In this document: one piece after another, positions 16,371 through 25,869 of the stretch
Numbering within the stretch: the stretch's first letter is position 1
Layout: the number at the start of each line of letters is the position of its first letter
Source of the DNA: an uncultured Acidimicrobiales bacterium
GTDB lineage: Bacteria > Actinomycetota > Acidimicrobiia > Acidimicrobiales > SZUA-35
Assembly (NCBI GenBank): GCA_938009905.1
Contig: CALLGK010000248.1
Location: 1 to 44,200, forward strand
DNA length: 44,200 bases
Reading direction: 5' to 3'
Notes under the pieces: generated by a model
Database searches by the model: none
What the model was told of the DNA's origin: nothing
The model's input: the letters and a program-made list of their open reading frames with translations, nothing else
Made by a program: the position numbers and the translations under genes

Positions 16371-17224
16371 TGGACGAGCTCGTTCGCGGAGTAGAACGCG
16401 TCGACCGGACCGAGCAGTTCGGGGAATGCCGACGCCATCAGCTCGCGAATCTCGTCGTTGCTGAGATCAGCGTCGGTCCGCCGGTTCACATCAGACGATG
16501 CGTACTTGCGTTGTCCAGATGGTTTCACAAGTCGTTCGAGTCGGCCGAGCCGTCCCCGGTCATAGCGTTTCATCAGCAGATCGAGACGGTCGACCTGTTG
16601 ATCGAACCCGATGTGGCGAAAGATCTGCGCCAGTGCGTCTCGCTGGCGAGCCGGGTTGGTGAGCTCTTCGAACCTGACGACGTGCACGGACGTGTCGACG
16701 CTGGCGCGCTCAATCCATGAACTGGAGATTCGCAACGTCTCTGCAAACCCGTCGGCAAGCGACGCCGCCAGCAGCCCAGCCGGGTCGACACCCTGTGATC
16801 GCATCGTGTTCAGCTCGACGCGCCGACGGTCGACGTCTGGGTTGCTCGGATGCGCGGTCATGTTGGTGTGCAGCCATGAACGAGCCAGAGCGACCGGCTC
16901 GCGAACGACTGTCACGATGCGACAGTCTGCGGGCAACAGCGGGTGGTCGGAGGACGCGTACACCGGTGTGAGCACCGTGCTCGGCGTAACCATCTCGGCG
17001 TCGAGTCCCGGAGCTCCTGTCCGGCCGCGCACGTACTGTGCGCGGTAGCCCGTGGCCCGCATGAGCCCTGGGTCGGACAGCACCATTCGGAGCCACTGGC
17101 TCGCCGTTTTCCACGTCGCCACATGGACGACGGTCGGCTGTCCTGGTTGAGCAGCACCCACGTTCAGCATGTGCCGCAGCCGGTATTCGGCCTCCAAGGG
17201 AACGAACGAGCGGAGTGATGTCAT
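16367..17224 (-). CDS. Sulfotransferase-family protein
   Basis: 285 residues. PAPS-dependent sulfotransferase fold: 5'-phosphosulfate loop region VVHVATWKTASQWLRMVL (about residues 30-47) and 3'-phosphate segment IVTVVREPVALARSWLH (about 102-118). It probably transfers sulfate from PAPS to a hydroxyl of the polysaccharide repeat. The frame extends further upstream, but ATG 17224 overlaps the glycosyltransferase stop (ATGA) and the fold begins right after it. Sulfated polysaccharides are common in marine organisms, fitting a marine lineage. No PAPS-making genes are in the window. Confidence 0.7.
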   Translation of the reverse strand: MTSLRSFVPLEAEYRLRHMLNVGAAQPGQPTVVHVATWKTASQWLRMVLSDPGLMRATGYRAQYVRGRTGAPGLDAEMVTPSTVLTPVYASSDHPLLPADCRIVTVVREPVALARSWLHTNMTAHPSNPDVDRRRVELNTMRSQGVDPAGLLAASLADGFAETLRISSSWIERASVDTSVHVVRFEELTNPARQRDALAQIFRHIGFDQQVDRLDLLMKRYDRGRLGRLERLVKPSGQRKYASSDVNRRTDADLSNDEIRELMASAFPELLGPVDAFYSANELVQ

Positions 17225-18258
17225 TGCGCCACCACGAGACGTCGGGTACCAGCCTGAACAAGCCCGTCGCGCAGAACCTCGACGGTCTCGCTCCACGTGT
17301 GCAGGAGCGGTGTTGCCAGAGGTCTGGCCTCGGTGCACGCGTTGATGAGGAGGGCTGCTGCCGCCTCTGTGTCTCCCACCGGCGCCATCGGGTAGTCCGG
17401 CCCCATGATCTCGCGCAGTGTCGGCAGTTCGAAGCAGACCACGGGTATTCCGAGCTGCGCACTCTCGGCGACCGGCAATCCAAAGCCTTCATGCGACGAG
17501 AGGTAGACAATGGCTCTGGCCGAGCCGAACGTTTTGACGAACTCTGGTGTATCGAGTTGTCCGGTGATGGTCACGTCGCCGGACAAGACATCTGGGTCGT
17601 TGGCAAACTGGCTGCGGATGTCTTCGTGTACACCAACAACAACCAGCTGAGGCACTGATTCGCTGCGTGATCGGGCCAGACGCCAGGTGTCGAGTGCGAC
17701 GGACAAGGGCTTGTTCTCGCGGTGGCAAATGGCGACGACAGGGCCGTTGCCGTCCCGCTTCACCTCTACAGCGTGATCAGCGCCGAAGGGAATGACGACC
17801 GCGTCGCGTCCGGTCTCTTTCCGAACAAGCGCCGCCGTGTGCTCTGAATTCGCAAAGAGGATGTCGGCCCGTTGGAGCCCGGCGCGCCAAGCAAGCGAGC
17901 GGTACGCGCGCTGCGACAGCGAGAACCGAGCCGGCTCAGCTCGGTGTCGGAAGTCGTGAACGACCACTCCGACCATCGTCGAGCGAGGAACACGCAGTGG
18001 AACCGTCGGATTCAGCGAGAGATAGAAGTCAAGCTCGCCCAACGCCGCAAAGGCCTGCGGCGGCCTCGCCAGATGCTGCCGAGTGCGGACGTGGCTCGGG
18101 ACGTTTGACGAATTGGGATGCCAACTCTCGATGTCATCTTCGGGGAATCGAGCTCGCCACGCGGCAACGATCTGTTGGGCCATCACCATCGGGCCACTCG
18201 GCCGACCGCTGAAGGCACTGGAGTCAATGACTCCCCGAAGGGGGCGCTGAGCAGTCAT
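17221..18258 (-). CDS. Glycosyltransferase, GT4 family
   Basis: 345-residue GT-B fold enzyme that adds a sugar from a nucleotide donor to the lipid-linked repeat unit. The C-terminal GT4 signature SSHEGFGLPVAESAQLGIPVV (E-x7-E) is near residue 255; FANSEHTAALVRKETG and VVIPFGAD mark the interdomain region. The N-terminal half is short and low in motifs. ATG 18258 overlaps the stop of the pyruvyl transferase. Donor and linkage cannot be read from sequence. Confidence 0.85.
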   Translation of the reverse strand: MTAQRPLRGVIDSSAFSGRPSGPMVMAQQIVAAWRARFPEDDIESWHPNSSNVPSHVRTRQHLARPPQAFAALGELDFYLSLNPTVPLRVPRSTMVGVVVHDFRHRAEPARFSLSQRAYRSLAWRAGLQRADILFANSEHTAALVRKETGRDAVVIPFGADHAVEVKRDGNGPVVAICHRENKPLSVALDTWRLARSRSESVPQLVVVGVHEDIRSQFANDPDVLSGDVTITGQLDTPEFVKTFGSARAIVYLSSHEGFGLPVAESAQLGIPVVCFELPTLREIMGPDYPMAPVGDTEAAAALLINACTEARPLATPLLHTWSETVEVLRDGLVQAGTRRLVVAQ

Positions 18259-19289
18259 GGCGAGATGGCCGCGAGATAGTCGATGAGCGCCTGACGCTCG
18301 GTGGGGAGAAGATCAGGGTCGAGCTGGACCGGTTGCTTCGTGATACCAGATGCACCAACACAATCGAACAGCGAGCCCCGGCGAGTCCCAGGATTGTGCA
18401 GCATGGCGGAGCCGCCGTAGGCCAGCGTCGCAACGCACGCATGCACCCGATCACTGAGCGTTAGCTGTGAACCGGCGTACAGCGTCAAGTACGTCCACGG
18501 CTCATCAGACGCCACCGCATTCGGCCTGAGATAGATCTTGAACGGAAGGTGTGGGTTTGTGCGATGTTCCGGCCGCACAATCTCGTGGCCCGCGATGGTG
18601 TTTGGGTGTGTGCGACGGTCGAGTGCCGAAGCCACGTACGCATGGGCCTTGCTGCGGTCGGCCAGCGCCTCGATCCGTCCCGGGTACCGAAGTGAAAACG
18701 TCGAGGATCCGATCTTGACGGGACCACCTTCGTCTGGGACGAGGTCAGGTTCCGGATAGTGATCGAAGTTGAAGGTGCAATACGGCTCGGCGTCGAGCGG
18801 GATCGGGTCGAAGCCGTAGGGAAGAAAGAACGCCGAGTCGATGCCCCTTCTGATGTGAGGAACGATCGTCCCGATCTTTTCTGCAGTGACATCGTCTCGC
18901 GTTGAGAAGAACAGCGGCGGATGTTCAGACACGACCGAGGCAAACGCATCGCGCTCCTCATCGGTGTACTTCCGCATCGCCCCCGAAAGCACGCCCCACG
19001 CGACGCCTCGGCGGCGCAACTCCCGAATGGTCGGAAGCCAGATGTTTGCGAAGTTCTTGGTGAGAACTGGACCTTGCAAGACAACGCAATCCACATCGAG
19101 CTTGCTGATTATTGGCCACGCGCGAGTGAAGTTGCCCCGCTTCTCGTTGCGAAACGTCCAGTACGCAGGCTGATCCTGCACAAAGCGAACATCATGACCG
19201 GCTGCCTCAAGGCATTCTTTGCCAGCGATGTTGAAAAAGGCGTTGCCTATGTTCTGTCCCCAAAAGCCGGAGACAAGCCCGATTCGCAT
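18255..19289 (-). CDS. Polysaccharide pyruvyl transferase family protein
   Basis: 344 residues. N-terminal MRIGLVSGFWGQNIGNAFFNIAG and later VLQGPVLTKNF, SGAMRKYTDEER, LTLSDRVHACVATLAYGGSAML match the PS_pyruv_trans family (related to CsaB), which transfers pyruvate from phosphoenolpyruvate to form ketals on sugars, adding negative charge. ATG 19289 is 6 bp from the Wzx stop. Some members of this family act in cell-wall anchoring rather than in capsule assembly, but the operon context favours repeat-unit modification. Confidence 0.8.
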   Translation of the reverse strand: MRIGLVSGFWGQNIGNAFFNIAGKECLEAAGHDVRFVQDQPAYWTFRNEKRGNFTRAWPIISKLDVDCVVLQGPVLTKNFANIWLPTIRELRRRGVAWGVLSGAMRKYTDEERDAFASVVSEHPPLFFSTRDDVTAEKIGTIVPHIRRGIDSAFFLPYGFDPIPLDAEPYCTFNFDHYPEPDLVPDEGGPVKIGSSTFSLRYPGRIEALADRSKAHAYVASALDRRTHPNTIAGHEIVRPEHRTNPHLPFKIYLRPNAVASDEPWTYLTLYAGSQLTLSDRVHACVATLAYGGSAMLHNPGTRRGSLFDCVGASGITKQPVQLDPDLLPTERQALIDYLAAISP

Positions 19290-19295
19290 GATTCG

Positions 19296-20588
19296 TTAGT
19301 CCTGTTTGGCGCCCGGCGACGTCATTGCCGTCATCCACCAGATCGGCAGAACTCCGGCGGTTGTGATTGCAAGGCCATATGCCGCGCCAACCGCACCAAA
19401 CAACGATCCGCCGACAACAAGTGCGGCGACGTGAGCGAGCAGTGTCCAAAGTCGGGTGCGAGCCAGTTGTGACGTGCGGCCGTCTGAGGTGAGCAGAAGT
19501 TGTGCTCCAACGCCGAGGGCTTGGCCAGCCTGCGTCAATCCGACCGGAAGGATGTAGTCGGTCATGGAGTACCACGTTGCTCCGAGCACGGCCTCGCCGA
19601 CGCCCGTCGGCAGCACCATCAGGAGGCCGGTAAGCAAGAACGCGCCAAGACCAAGAGCGATAGACACGCGGCCGGCGACCATCACGGTTCGTCGTTCGGC
19701 TGATGCCGGATTGGGCTCGGCCAACTCCGGCAGTATCGCTACTCGAGCGGCAGCCGTGGCAAGACCCAACGGACGGAACGCTGTGTAGCTGCCCCGATAC
19801 CCAGCAACGGCCCCGAGGGAACCGAATCCCAAAACGATCCAGGCACTGAGCTGCCGCTGGGCTTGAACGAGGCCAGCGTCGGCCAAGAGCCCTGGCCAGA
19901 GGTGACGGGTTTGTTGAACGAACGCGCGGGCGGGCTGCGCACCGATGCTGATCGCGAGCCGCCATACGCCCCAAACCGATGCGAGAACGACGCCACCACC
20001 CCAGGCAACGAAGTGCCACCAAGCGGGGCGATCCATGGCAAGTACGGCCGCGCTCCCGAGCAACTGGACACCCAACACACCAGCATCAAGATGGACGGCG
20101 CCCCGAGCATCCCGGGCGGCAAAGAAGATGTGCCGCAACGTGTCGTGCAGCATGATCATCGGTGCCAAAACAGCCAGCACCAGAGCGAAGGCCCGTGCGT
20201 TTCCTGTCAGGAAGGCGAGGCACATTCCCGGGACGACGATCGCCGCTCCAACCAGAACCGCAAGACTGGCGGCTCCGTTATGCGTCTCGTTGCTTTGCGA
20301 AGCTTCGTCCGAACCACTTCCCGGATCAGTGTCCGAATGACTAGCCGATCCAGCCCGGAGTTGCGCCGGCAACCCAGCGACCGCCCGTGCCAACTCGATC
20401 AACATGATGCGTACAAGCAGCACAAGCGCGAACCCGCCGAACTCCGCAGCAGACACAGAACGGGCGACAACCACTGCGATCACAAGGGCGCTCGCTGTCA
20501 CGAGCGCCTGATCGATGCCGCTCAGCAGCGCCGAAGGTGCACGGCGAGGTGGCGCCGCACGCCGCGCGTCGACAATCACGGTCGACAC
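19296..20588 (-). CDS. Wzx-like polysaccharide flippase / MATE-MVF superfamily membrane protein
   Basis: About 430 residues with roughly twelve hydrophobic segments, beginning with LLSGIDQALVTASALVIAVVVARSVSAAEFGGFAL, which has the sequence style of polysaccharide flippases (helix 1, then SxxEFGxF). It probably flips the undecaprenyl-linked repeat unit across the membrane. The frame extends to 20702, but GTG 20588 is chosen because the upstream residues are not membrane-like and overlap the divergent gene. TACGAA sits 6 nt before GTG 20588, a weak leaderless-type match. It heads the minus-strand operon wzx, pyruvyl transferase, GT4, sulfotransferase, FkbM. Confidence 0.75.
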   Translation of the reverse strand: MSTVIVDARRAAPPRRAPSALLSGIDQALVTASALVIAVVVARSVSAAEFGGFALVLLVRIMLIELARAVAGLPAQLRAGSASHSDTDPGSGSDEASQSNETHNGAASLAVLVGAAIVVPGMCLAFLTGNARAFALVLAVLAPMIMLHDTLRHIFFAARDARGAVHLDAGVLGVQLLGSAAVLAMDRPAWWHFVAWGGGVVLASVWGVWRLAISIGAQPARAFVQQTRHLWPGLLADAGLVQAQRQLSAWIVLGFGSLGAVAGYRGSYTAFRPLGLATAAARVAILPELAEPNPASAERRTVMVAGRVSIALGLGAFLLTGLLMVLPTGVGEAVLGATWYSMTDYILPVGLTQAGQALGVGAQLLLTSDGRTSQLARTRLWTLLAHVAALVVGGSLFGAVGAAYGLAITTAGVLPIWWMTAMTSPGAKQD

Positions 20589-20641
20589 TCGATCTTCGTA
20601 CTCGTGCTCACGACAACCACCAGATCGGCCGATAAGAAGAC

Positions 20642-21175
20642 ATGCACGCGAAGAGGGGCGCGACGACGTACATCGGCTTGGTGATTGTGATGTGCGCTGC
20701 AACCATTGCGATTCTCATCGGCAGCGGCAGTGCGCCAAGTGAGGCCCAAGCCGACTACGCACCCGAGCTTTGCCTCACATTTTCGGATCCTGCGCCCTAC
20801 TCCGGCGACCGACTCACCATCACGGGGTGCGCAGAGCCAAGCTCCGACGTTGCGGTTCTCATCGACGAACGATTTCTGGATACCACCGAAGCGGACGGCG
20901 AAGGCTCTTTCGCGACGACCGTGGTCATCCCGCCGCTTGAGGCCGAGCACACCTTGATCGTTGAAGCAGACGGTGTTGAGATTGGTCGCCTCGCCCTTGT
21001 GCCGCCGGAGGAAATCATCTTGGTTCCCGATCTGGCACCAGATCAGCTCGCACTTGCTGACTCCGACGAGGGAGGCCCCACCTCACCATTTCGAACCGCA
21101 TTGTTGGTCTTCCTCATGATCGTGGTGATCGGCCTCGGTGCCATCGGACTCTTTCGCGGAACGAGCACCAACTAA
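20642..21175 (+). CDS. Exported membrane-anchored protein with Ig-like domain, unknown function
   Basis: 177 residues. N-terminal signal/anchor (about residues 11-31), then a beta-rich domain (about 38-120) with two Cys placed like a disulfide (LCLTFS and ITGCAEP), YSGDRLTITGC and GEGSFATTVVIPP resembling prealbumin-like or Ig-like repeats. A hydrophobic C-terminal helix (about 148-172) and a short basic tail follow. It would be displayed outside the cell. It lies 53 bp from divergent wzx and 3 bp from the convergent DUF4012 gene, inside the polysaccharide locus. A structural or assembly role at the cell surface is inference only. Confidence 0.6.
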   Translation: MHAKRGATTYIGLVIVMCAATIAILIGSGSAPSEAQADYAPELCLTFSDPAPYSGDRLTITGCAEPSSDVAVLIDERFLDTTEADGEGSFATTVVIPPLEAEHTLIVEADGVEIGRLALVPPEEIILVPDLAPDQLALADSDEGGPTSPFRTALLVFLMIVVIGLGAIGLFRGTSTN

Positions 21176-21178
21176 GTC

Positions 21179-23518
21179 TCAAGGCTGATCTGCGCTCGAC
21201 ACAATCACGGCCCGCTTGTGAGGGCCCGCAAAGAGTTCGACGCCGTTGGCCAACACTCGCAACTCGTCTGGATGGGCGAGCGGCTGGGCGAGGGCCAACA
21301 CGTCGTACTCGGCACGCGGATCGAAGGCACCAACCGCCGAGAAGACGATCGAAACCGTCTCCCCTGGTTCAAGCGAAACGGGGACAACGACGCCTGGGGT
21401 GGTCGAGTCATCAGCAATCGCTACCGGTAGGGCTTGCGCTGCTTGGCCGGCATGGCGAGCCGTGACCTCGACAACGTGGTGCGGAGTGAAGAGCGACACG
21501 TGCACGTGGTGCGAACCGCTTGCCAGCCCTGTTCTCTCTGAGCGACCAGCCGCCGCTTCTGGTAGCTGCGCAGCCTCAGCGTCCAACGTGAGGTTGACGG
21601 TGATCGACGTCTCGAGGCCGCCTGTGCTCGTTGTCGTGACGACGTAGTCCACCTGACGACTGACGTAGGCATCCAACTTGTTGCCGGTGGCGTTCGTGTG
21701 CACAACACCGAACCAGTCAGCTGCCTCGGCCGGATCAACGTCCATCCGAACGAGCCCAAGGTTGGTTTCGGGCATTCGGCCGGAGCCCTCCGTCGTGTGC
21801 ACGCTGATTCTGCGCTCCTCCAGTGCGGGCCGGAGCTCAGCAACAATCTCGTCAAGCGGCGGCGACGAGGCAATCAGGTTGGAGAACGTCTGCTCGGCGA
21901 GTGACAGCAACATGCCGTCTCGTTCGAAGTCTGTGCTGTACGACTGGTATTGACCACGAAGCAACAGATCGGCCACGTCGTCGGCATGAACCGCCACGTG
22001 CTCACCTGATGCGTCAACGACTGAAACCGGACCAGACAAGCCGACGATCGCGGCCAGCCCGTGCGGGTCGGCGATGATGACGGCGTCAACCTCGCTTCCA
22101 CCGAGCTCTGGATACAACGTTGCGGCGGCCCGAGCGGTGACAGCCGGATCGGTTGTCTCTGTCCAGTTCTGCACGTAGCGGTGCGGATCACTGGCCAGAA
22201 ACGATGCCGGAAACTCGCTGGCGCTGAGCGGAGAGGCGGGACCAGCCCAATTCAGCTCGGCCGCGCGACCAAGACGTTCGACCGACACGTCGCCGTCGAA
22301 GATCGACAGCTCCACATACGCCCCGACGATTCCTCCCCCGCGGCGAGCCTCTGCCGGGTTCGTGAGGAGCACCAACACCTGCTGTGGTTCTGCATACCCC
22401 AGCAATCTCGCAAGGCTGTCGGCCGCTGCACCGGCCCGGGTCAGCTCGGACCGCACGTCGGCAATCTGCGCTGATGATGCCCGAAGGCGGTCCCGGCCAG
22501 GCGGGAGAATCCAATCGACGCTCCGTCCCTCGAGAACGGTCAACGTGTCATCGAGAGCCTCCCCTACCTCCGAGACCCGAGCCTGAACGGCCACGAGCCG
22601 ATCAACGCGTGAACGGAACGCGTCTCGGCCGCTCGCGTTGCTTGCAACCTCGTCGGCTCCTTGGACGATGCCAACCACCTCAACGCCGGAGCGAGCCGAT
22701 GTTGCACCGGTCGCCGCCAGCGTGTCGAGGACCTGAAGATGTTGACTGAGAACTGGAACCAGGTATGCCGGCGCAACAGACCAATGACGAAGGCGGTCGT
22801 GAGCTTCGCCAAGATCGGCTTCGAGTACCTCGATCGTTTCAACCGTGGCCGGAGTCGGGTTCGCCAGGTCGGCAACTGAAGAGGAACGCATCTGGTCGAG
22901 CTGGTCGGCAGAAGACGCCAGCGTCGAGGCGGCTCGCAGCCCGGCGACGAGGCCGATGCCAGTCACGACGACGAGAAGCACGAGACCAACCAACAACGCA
23001 CGCCGTTGCGGCCTTCCAAGCTGACGAACAAGCCCGACGACAAGAGGGACCAAGCTGATGGCCACCAACACCGACGGCAACCCGAATGGACCGACCGGCG
23101 TGAGCGTCAACGTTCCGTAGCCAACGACGATTCCGACCAGACCTCGTCCGGCCCAGCCCGACAACGGTGAGCGCATGACCACATCGTCAGGCGCGTCAGT
23201 GATGTGGTCGACGAGCTTCGTCAAGACAACCGCCGCAACGACGAGTGCGGCGCTAACGGCGATGACGCTCGAACCAAGAGCAACACAAAGAAGCAGAGCA
23301 GGAACCAGCCTGATGCTTGGCGTCCGCAACGACGCATACAACACCGCCAGCACATAACTGGCCGTCAGGATCTCGTCCCAGCCAGCAACGTTGGTCGGCG
23401 CTGGAGCCAACGCGATCCCGCCGACCGTGGCGAGGAACGCACCGAGAGCCAACCACGCACGCGTCACGACGACGAGCACGGGATTCGCCGTCCAGGCGGT
23501 GGCCGTCGTCGCGGTCAT
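21179..23518 (-). CDS. DUF4012-domain membrane protein
   Basis: About 779 residues. The N-terminal third holds several hydrophobic helices, ending with a membrane segment RRALLVGLVLLVVVTGIGLV. The long extracytoplasmic part contains the DUF4012 signature VLVLLTNPAEARRGGGIVGAYVEL (split over about residues 385-410) and, later, AAIVGLSGPVSVVDASG and VDYVVTTTSTGG. DUF4012 proteins occur in Gram-positive polysaccharide loci; biochemical function is unknown. The frame opens at 23626, but ATG 23518 gives a sensible N-terminus; GGAGG directly abuts that ATG, so the start is uncertain. It is divergent from the initiating glycosyltransferase across 100 bp. Confidence 0.75.
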   Translation of the reverse strand: MTATTATAWTANPVLVVVTRAWLALGAFLATVGGIALAPAPTNVAGWDEILTASYVLAVLYASLRTPSIRLVPALLLCVALGSSVIAVSAALVVAAVVLTKLVDHITDAPDDVVMRSPLSGWAGRGLVGIVVGYGTLTLTPVGPFGLPSVLVAISLVPLVVGLVRQLGRPQRRALLVGLVLLVVVTGIGLVAGLRAASTLASSADQLDQMRSSSVADLANPTPATVETIEVLEADLGEAHDRLRHWSVAPAYLVPVLSQHLQVLDTLAATGATSARSGVEVVGIVQGADEVASNASGRDAFRSRVDRLVAVQARVSEVGEALDDTLTVLEGRSVDWILPPGRDRLRASSAQIADVRSELTRAGAAADSLARLLGYAEPQQVLVLLTNPAEARRGGGIVGAYVELSIFDGDVSVERLGRAAELNWAGPASPLSASEFPASFLASDPHRYVQNWTETTDPAVTARAAATLYPELGGSEVDAVIIADPHGLAAIVGLSGPVSVVDASGEHVAVHADDVADLLLRGQYQSYSTDFERDGMLLSLAEQTFSNLIASSPPLDEIVAELRPALEERRISVHTTEGSGRMPETNLGLVRMDVDPAEAADWFGVVHTNATGNKLDAYVSRQVDYVVTTTSTGGLETSITVNLTLDAEAAQLPEAAAGRSERTGLASGSHHVHVSLFTPHHVVEVTARHAGQAAQALPVAIADDSTTPGVVVPVSLEPGETVSIVFSAVGAFDPRAEYDVLALAQPLAHPDELRVLANGVELFAGPHKRAVIVSSADQP

Positions 23519-23618
23519 CCTCCGCCATCGGCAGAGCCCTCTCCAAGTGAATCTTTTCCACAAAGGGCCTTCTGGCCCCTGTGGGCCGTCGTGCGGTTGC
23601 CGATCGGGATCGTGCGCT
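23519..23618. promoter_or_regulatory. 100-bp divergent promoter region with imperfect hairpin
   Basis: Between the DUF4012 gene and the phosphoglycosyltransferase gene. CACAAAGGGCC-TTCT-GGCCCCTGTG at about 23560-23584 forms an imperfect stem and could be an operator or attenuator. No clear -10/-35 pair was found. Confidence 0.3.
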
Positions 23619-24404
23619 ATGAGCACGGAGTCGGTTCGGTCCGCCGCTCTCGGTTACGCCGAGGCGGGATCACCGACAACAGAGGGACGCGTGGCTGGGA
23701 GGGATCTGCCCGTACGCACACCCGACGTTGTCGGTTGGCTTACCGCGCCCCATGTTCCGCCGACCGATACGCAAGCCCGGTTCGACGCTTGGAAGCGACT
23801 GCTTGAGTTCCTCATTGCTCTCGTCGCCATCATTGTGTTGGCTCCGCTGCTTGTCGTCGTGGCCCTGCTCGCCGGCTTGAGCTCTCGCTCCACGCCGCTC
23901 TTTGTGCAGGAACGCATCGGCCGGGACGGAATCCCGTTCCCGTGCCTCAAGTACCGTTCGATGTACTCGGATGCCGATGCGCGACTCGAACAACTTCTCG
24001 CTGATCCCGTGATCGCCGACGAGTGGGAACGCAATCACAAGCTTCGACACGACCCCCGCGTGACACGGGTTGGCCGGTTTCTCAGGTCAACCAACCTTGA
24101 CGAGCTGCCGCAGCTCTTCAACATTCTGTTCGGCCACATGAGCCTCGTCGGACCACGTCCCATCGTGTTCGCCGAAGTGCCGAAGTACGGACCCGCGCTT
24201 CGTCAGGTACTCATCGTGCGGCCAGGACTGACCGGACTCTGGCAAGTCTCCGGACGAAACTCGCTTCCCTATCCGGAACGAGTTCGTCTCGATCTCGAGT
24301 ACGTCGACGCGCGCTCAGCGGGCCTCGATCTGGTCATCTGCGCAAAGACCGCATCACAAATGACCTCTGGACTACTCGGGTCCCGTGACCAAGGGGCCTG
24401 GTGA
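23619..24404 (+). CDS. Initiating phosphoglycosyltransferase (bacterial sugar transferase)
   Basis: 261 residues. A monotopic phosphoglycosyltransferase that moves a sugar-1-phosphate to undecaprenyl phosphate, the first step of repeat-unit assembly. A single reentrant membrane helix [22 protein letters not shown] is near residues 66-87. Then come [20 protein letters not shown], the catalytic-type block [20 protein letters not shown] and VGPRPIV, and [14 protein letters not shown]. It lacks the N-terminal multi-helix and CoA-binding-like domains of long WbaP/CpsE proteins. The frame extends upstream but ATG 23619 starts just before the family region. The sugar is unknown. One base separates it from the next start. 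Confidence 0.88.
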   Translation: MSTESVRSAALGYAEAGSPTTEGRVAGRDLPVRTPDVVGWLTAPHVPPTDTQARFDAWKRLLEFLIALVAIIVLAPLLVVVALLAGLSSRSTPLFVQERIGRDGIPFPCLKYRSMYSDADARLEQLLADPVIADEWERNHKLRHDPRVTRVGRFLRSTNLDELPQLFNILFGHMSLVGPRPIVFAEVPKYGPALRQVLIVRPGLTGLWQVSGRNSLPYPERVRLDLEYVDARSAGLDLVICAKTASQMTSGLLGSRDQGAW

Positions 24405-24405
24405 C

Positions 24406-25698
24406 ATGCGCCTGCGTGTCTACTCACATCTGCACCATCCCGATCGGGGTGGGGGCGCCAGTATCTTCACCGACCTCAGCGAAGGGCTCGCGCAACGAGG
24501 CCACGACGTCGAGCTCTTCTGTGCGTACCCCTACTACCCGGAGTGGACGAACAAGGCAGACGCCAATCTCTTCCGCCGTTCCACGACGACGATGAACGGC
24601 GTCCGAGTTGTTCGCCACGGCATGTTCATTCCCCGCAACGCTGGAGCGACTTCGCAACGAGCGTTGTACGAGGCCAGTTACGCCGCCTCGCTCGCCCGCT
24701 CAGCCGTGCGTTCGGCCGAGGTAGACGTCGTCATTGCGTTCCTTCCTCTTGTGAGTTCTGGCATCGCGGCACTCGCGGACCATGCGCATCGCAACGGAGC
24801 ACCGCTCTGGGTCAACGTTCAGGACCTGTCTGGTCGAGCAGCATCCGCATACGCCGGCCGTTTAGCCGGGGCCTTGACTCGGGTCGAAGAAGCTGTGCTT
24901 CGCGGGGCGTCTCTGATCACCACGATCGCGCCGCAGATGACGTCCGAACTTGCCCACCTCGCAAGCAACGCTCGACGGGTCGAGACCTTTCCAAACTGGC
25001 TGCACTCGAGTGCAGAAGCCTCGATTGATCGCATTGCCAACGACGAAGACGCGAGCGAACCGAGGGCCGATCGTCGGCGTCCGGTCCGGATCCTGTACGC
25101 AGGCAACATCGGGAAGAAGCAGGGAGTTGATCGCATCATCGAACTGCTCCGAACTGACAACCGAGACTTCGAGTTTGAGGTGTGCGGAACAGGCGCTGGA
25201 GCCGCAGACGTTGACGCAAACTTCCCGCACGACGACAAGCGCTTTCGACGCCGTCCGTTCTTGGCAGAGGACGAGTTCATCGCCCGCCTGCACTGGGCCG
25301 ACGTTTTCTGTGTCCCCGAGCTCCCGACAGCAGCAGCGTCGTTCCTCCCGTCGAAGTTGCTACCGGCGACGGCGAGCAACACACCAGTCCTTGCCTTGGC
25401 CGGCGATCGAAGTCCGCTTCGAAATGAAATTCAATCGAGCGACATCGGTGACCTCGCCGACTGGAACGCCGCACAATCATTGCTCGACGTCGCTACCTCA
25501 CTACGTGACCGGACACGGTCAGATCCCACGCTTGTCCAAGCCATGCAGTCCAGAGCACGAGAGCAATCGAGTGCTGCTGCGCTCAACGCCGCTGAGCGCT
25601 TTTTGGATCAGTTGATCGGGAACGAACTCGCACCGACGAACGAGCCTCACGCTGCTCGCGAACACGAACGACCGCTTCTAAAGCCGCTCTTGGGCTAG
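24406..25698 (+). CDS. Glycosyltransferase, GT4 family (WbuB-like)
   Basis: 430 residues. N-terminal RLRVYSHLHHPDRGGGASIFTDLSEGLAQRGHDVELFCAYPYYP is the acceptor-domain opening seen in WbuB-type GT4 enzymes. The C-terminal half has RILYAGNIGKKQGVDRIIELL for the donor domain, and FLPSKLLPATASNTPVLAL in place of the usual E-x7-E block. It acts on the lipid-linked intermediate made by the upstream enzyme. ATG 24406 is preferred over GTG 24385 because AAGGGG lies upstream and only one base separates it from the preceding stop. Confidence 0.82.
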   Translation: MRLRVYSHLHHPDRGGGASIFTDLSEGLAQRGHDVELFCAYPYYPEWTNKADANLFRRSTTTMNGVRVVRHGMFIPRNAGATSQRALYEASYAASLARSAVRSAEVDVVIAFLPLVSSGIAALADHAHRNGAPLWVNVQDLSGRAASAYAGRLAGALTRVEEAVLRGASLITTIAPQMTSELAHLASNARRVETFPNWLHSSAEASIDRIANDEDASEPRADRRRPVRILYAGNIGKKQGVDRIIELLRTDNRDFEFEVCGTGAGAADVDANFPHDDKRFRRRPFLAEDEFIARLHWADVFCVPELPTAAASFLPSKLLPATASNTPVLALAGDRSPLRNEIQSSDIGDLADWNAAQSLLDVATSLRDRTRSDPTLVQAMQSRAREQSSAAALNAAERFLDQLIGNELAPTNEPHAAREHERPLLKPLLG

Positions 25699-25869
25699 AC
25701 GACGGCCGCCGTCAACGGCCACGAACCATGGCCTCCAAACGCCCTTGGTGAGAACCCTCAGAAAATCCCAACGTTCGGTCACGAAATCGTTGACGAGCCG
25801 GGGTCTCATGCGGATACTCAAGTTAGGGGGGCGACCGACGTCTCTCTCCAAACATCAGAGAGGGGACCT
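25699..25869. other. 171-bp intergenic region
   Basis: Holds a possible stem GGCCG/CGGCC just after the GT4 stop and, near the next gene, CTCTCTCC...GAGAGGGG (25842-25865). The right arm of the latter is also the ribosome-binding site of the following gene, so it could be occluded by folding. No gene is visible. Confidence 0.35.

Noticed and set aside
25816-25838. CTCAAGTT...CCGACG resembling a sigma-28/WhiG flagellar-type promoter before the Tat gene
   Set aside because: The spacer is too short for known sigma-28 or WhiG consensus and no motility gene is present.
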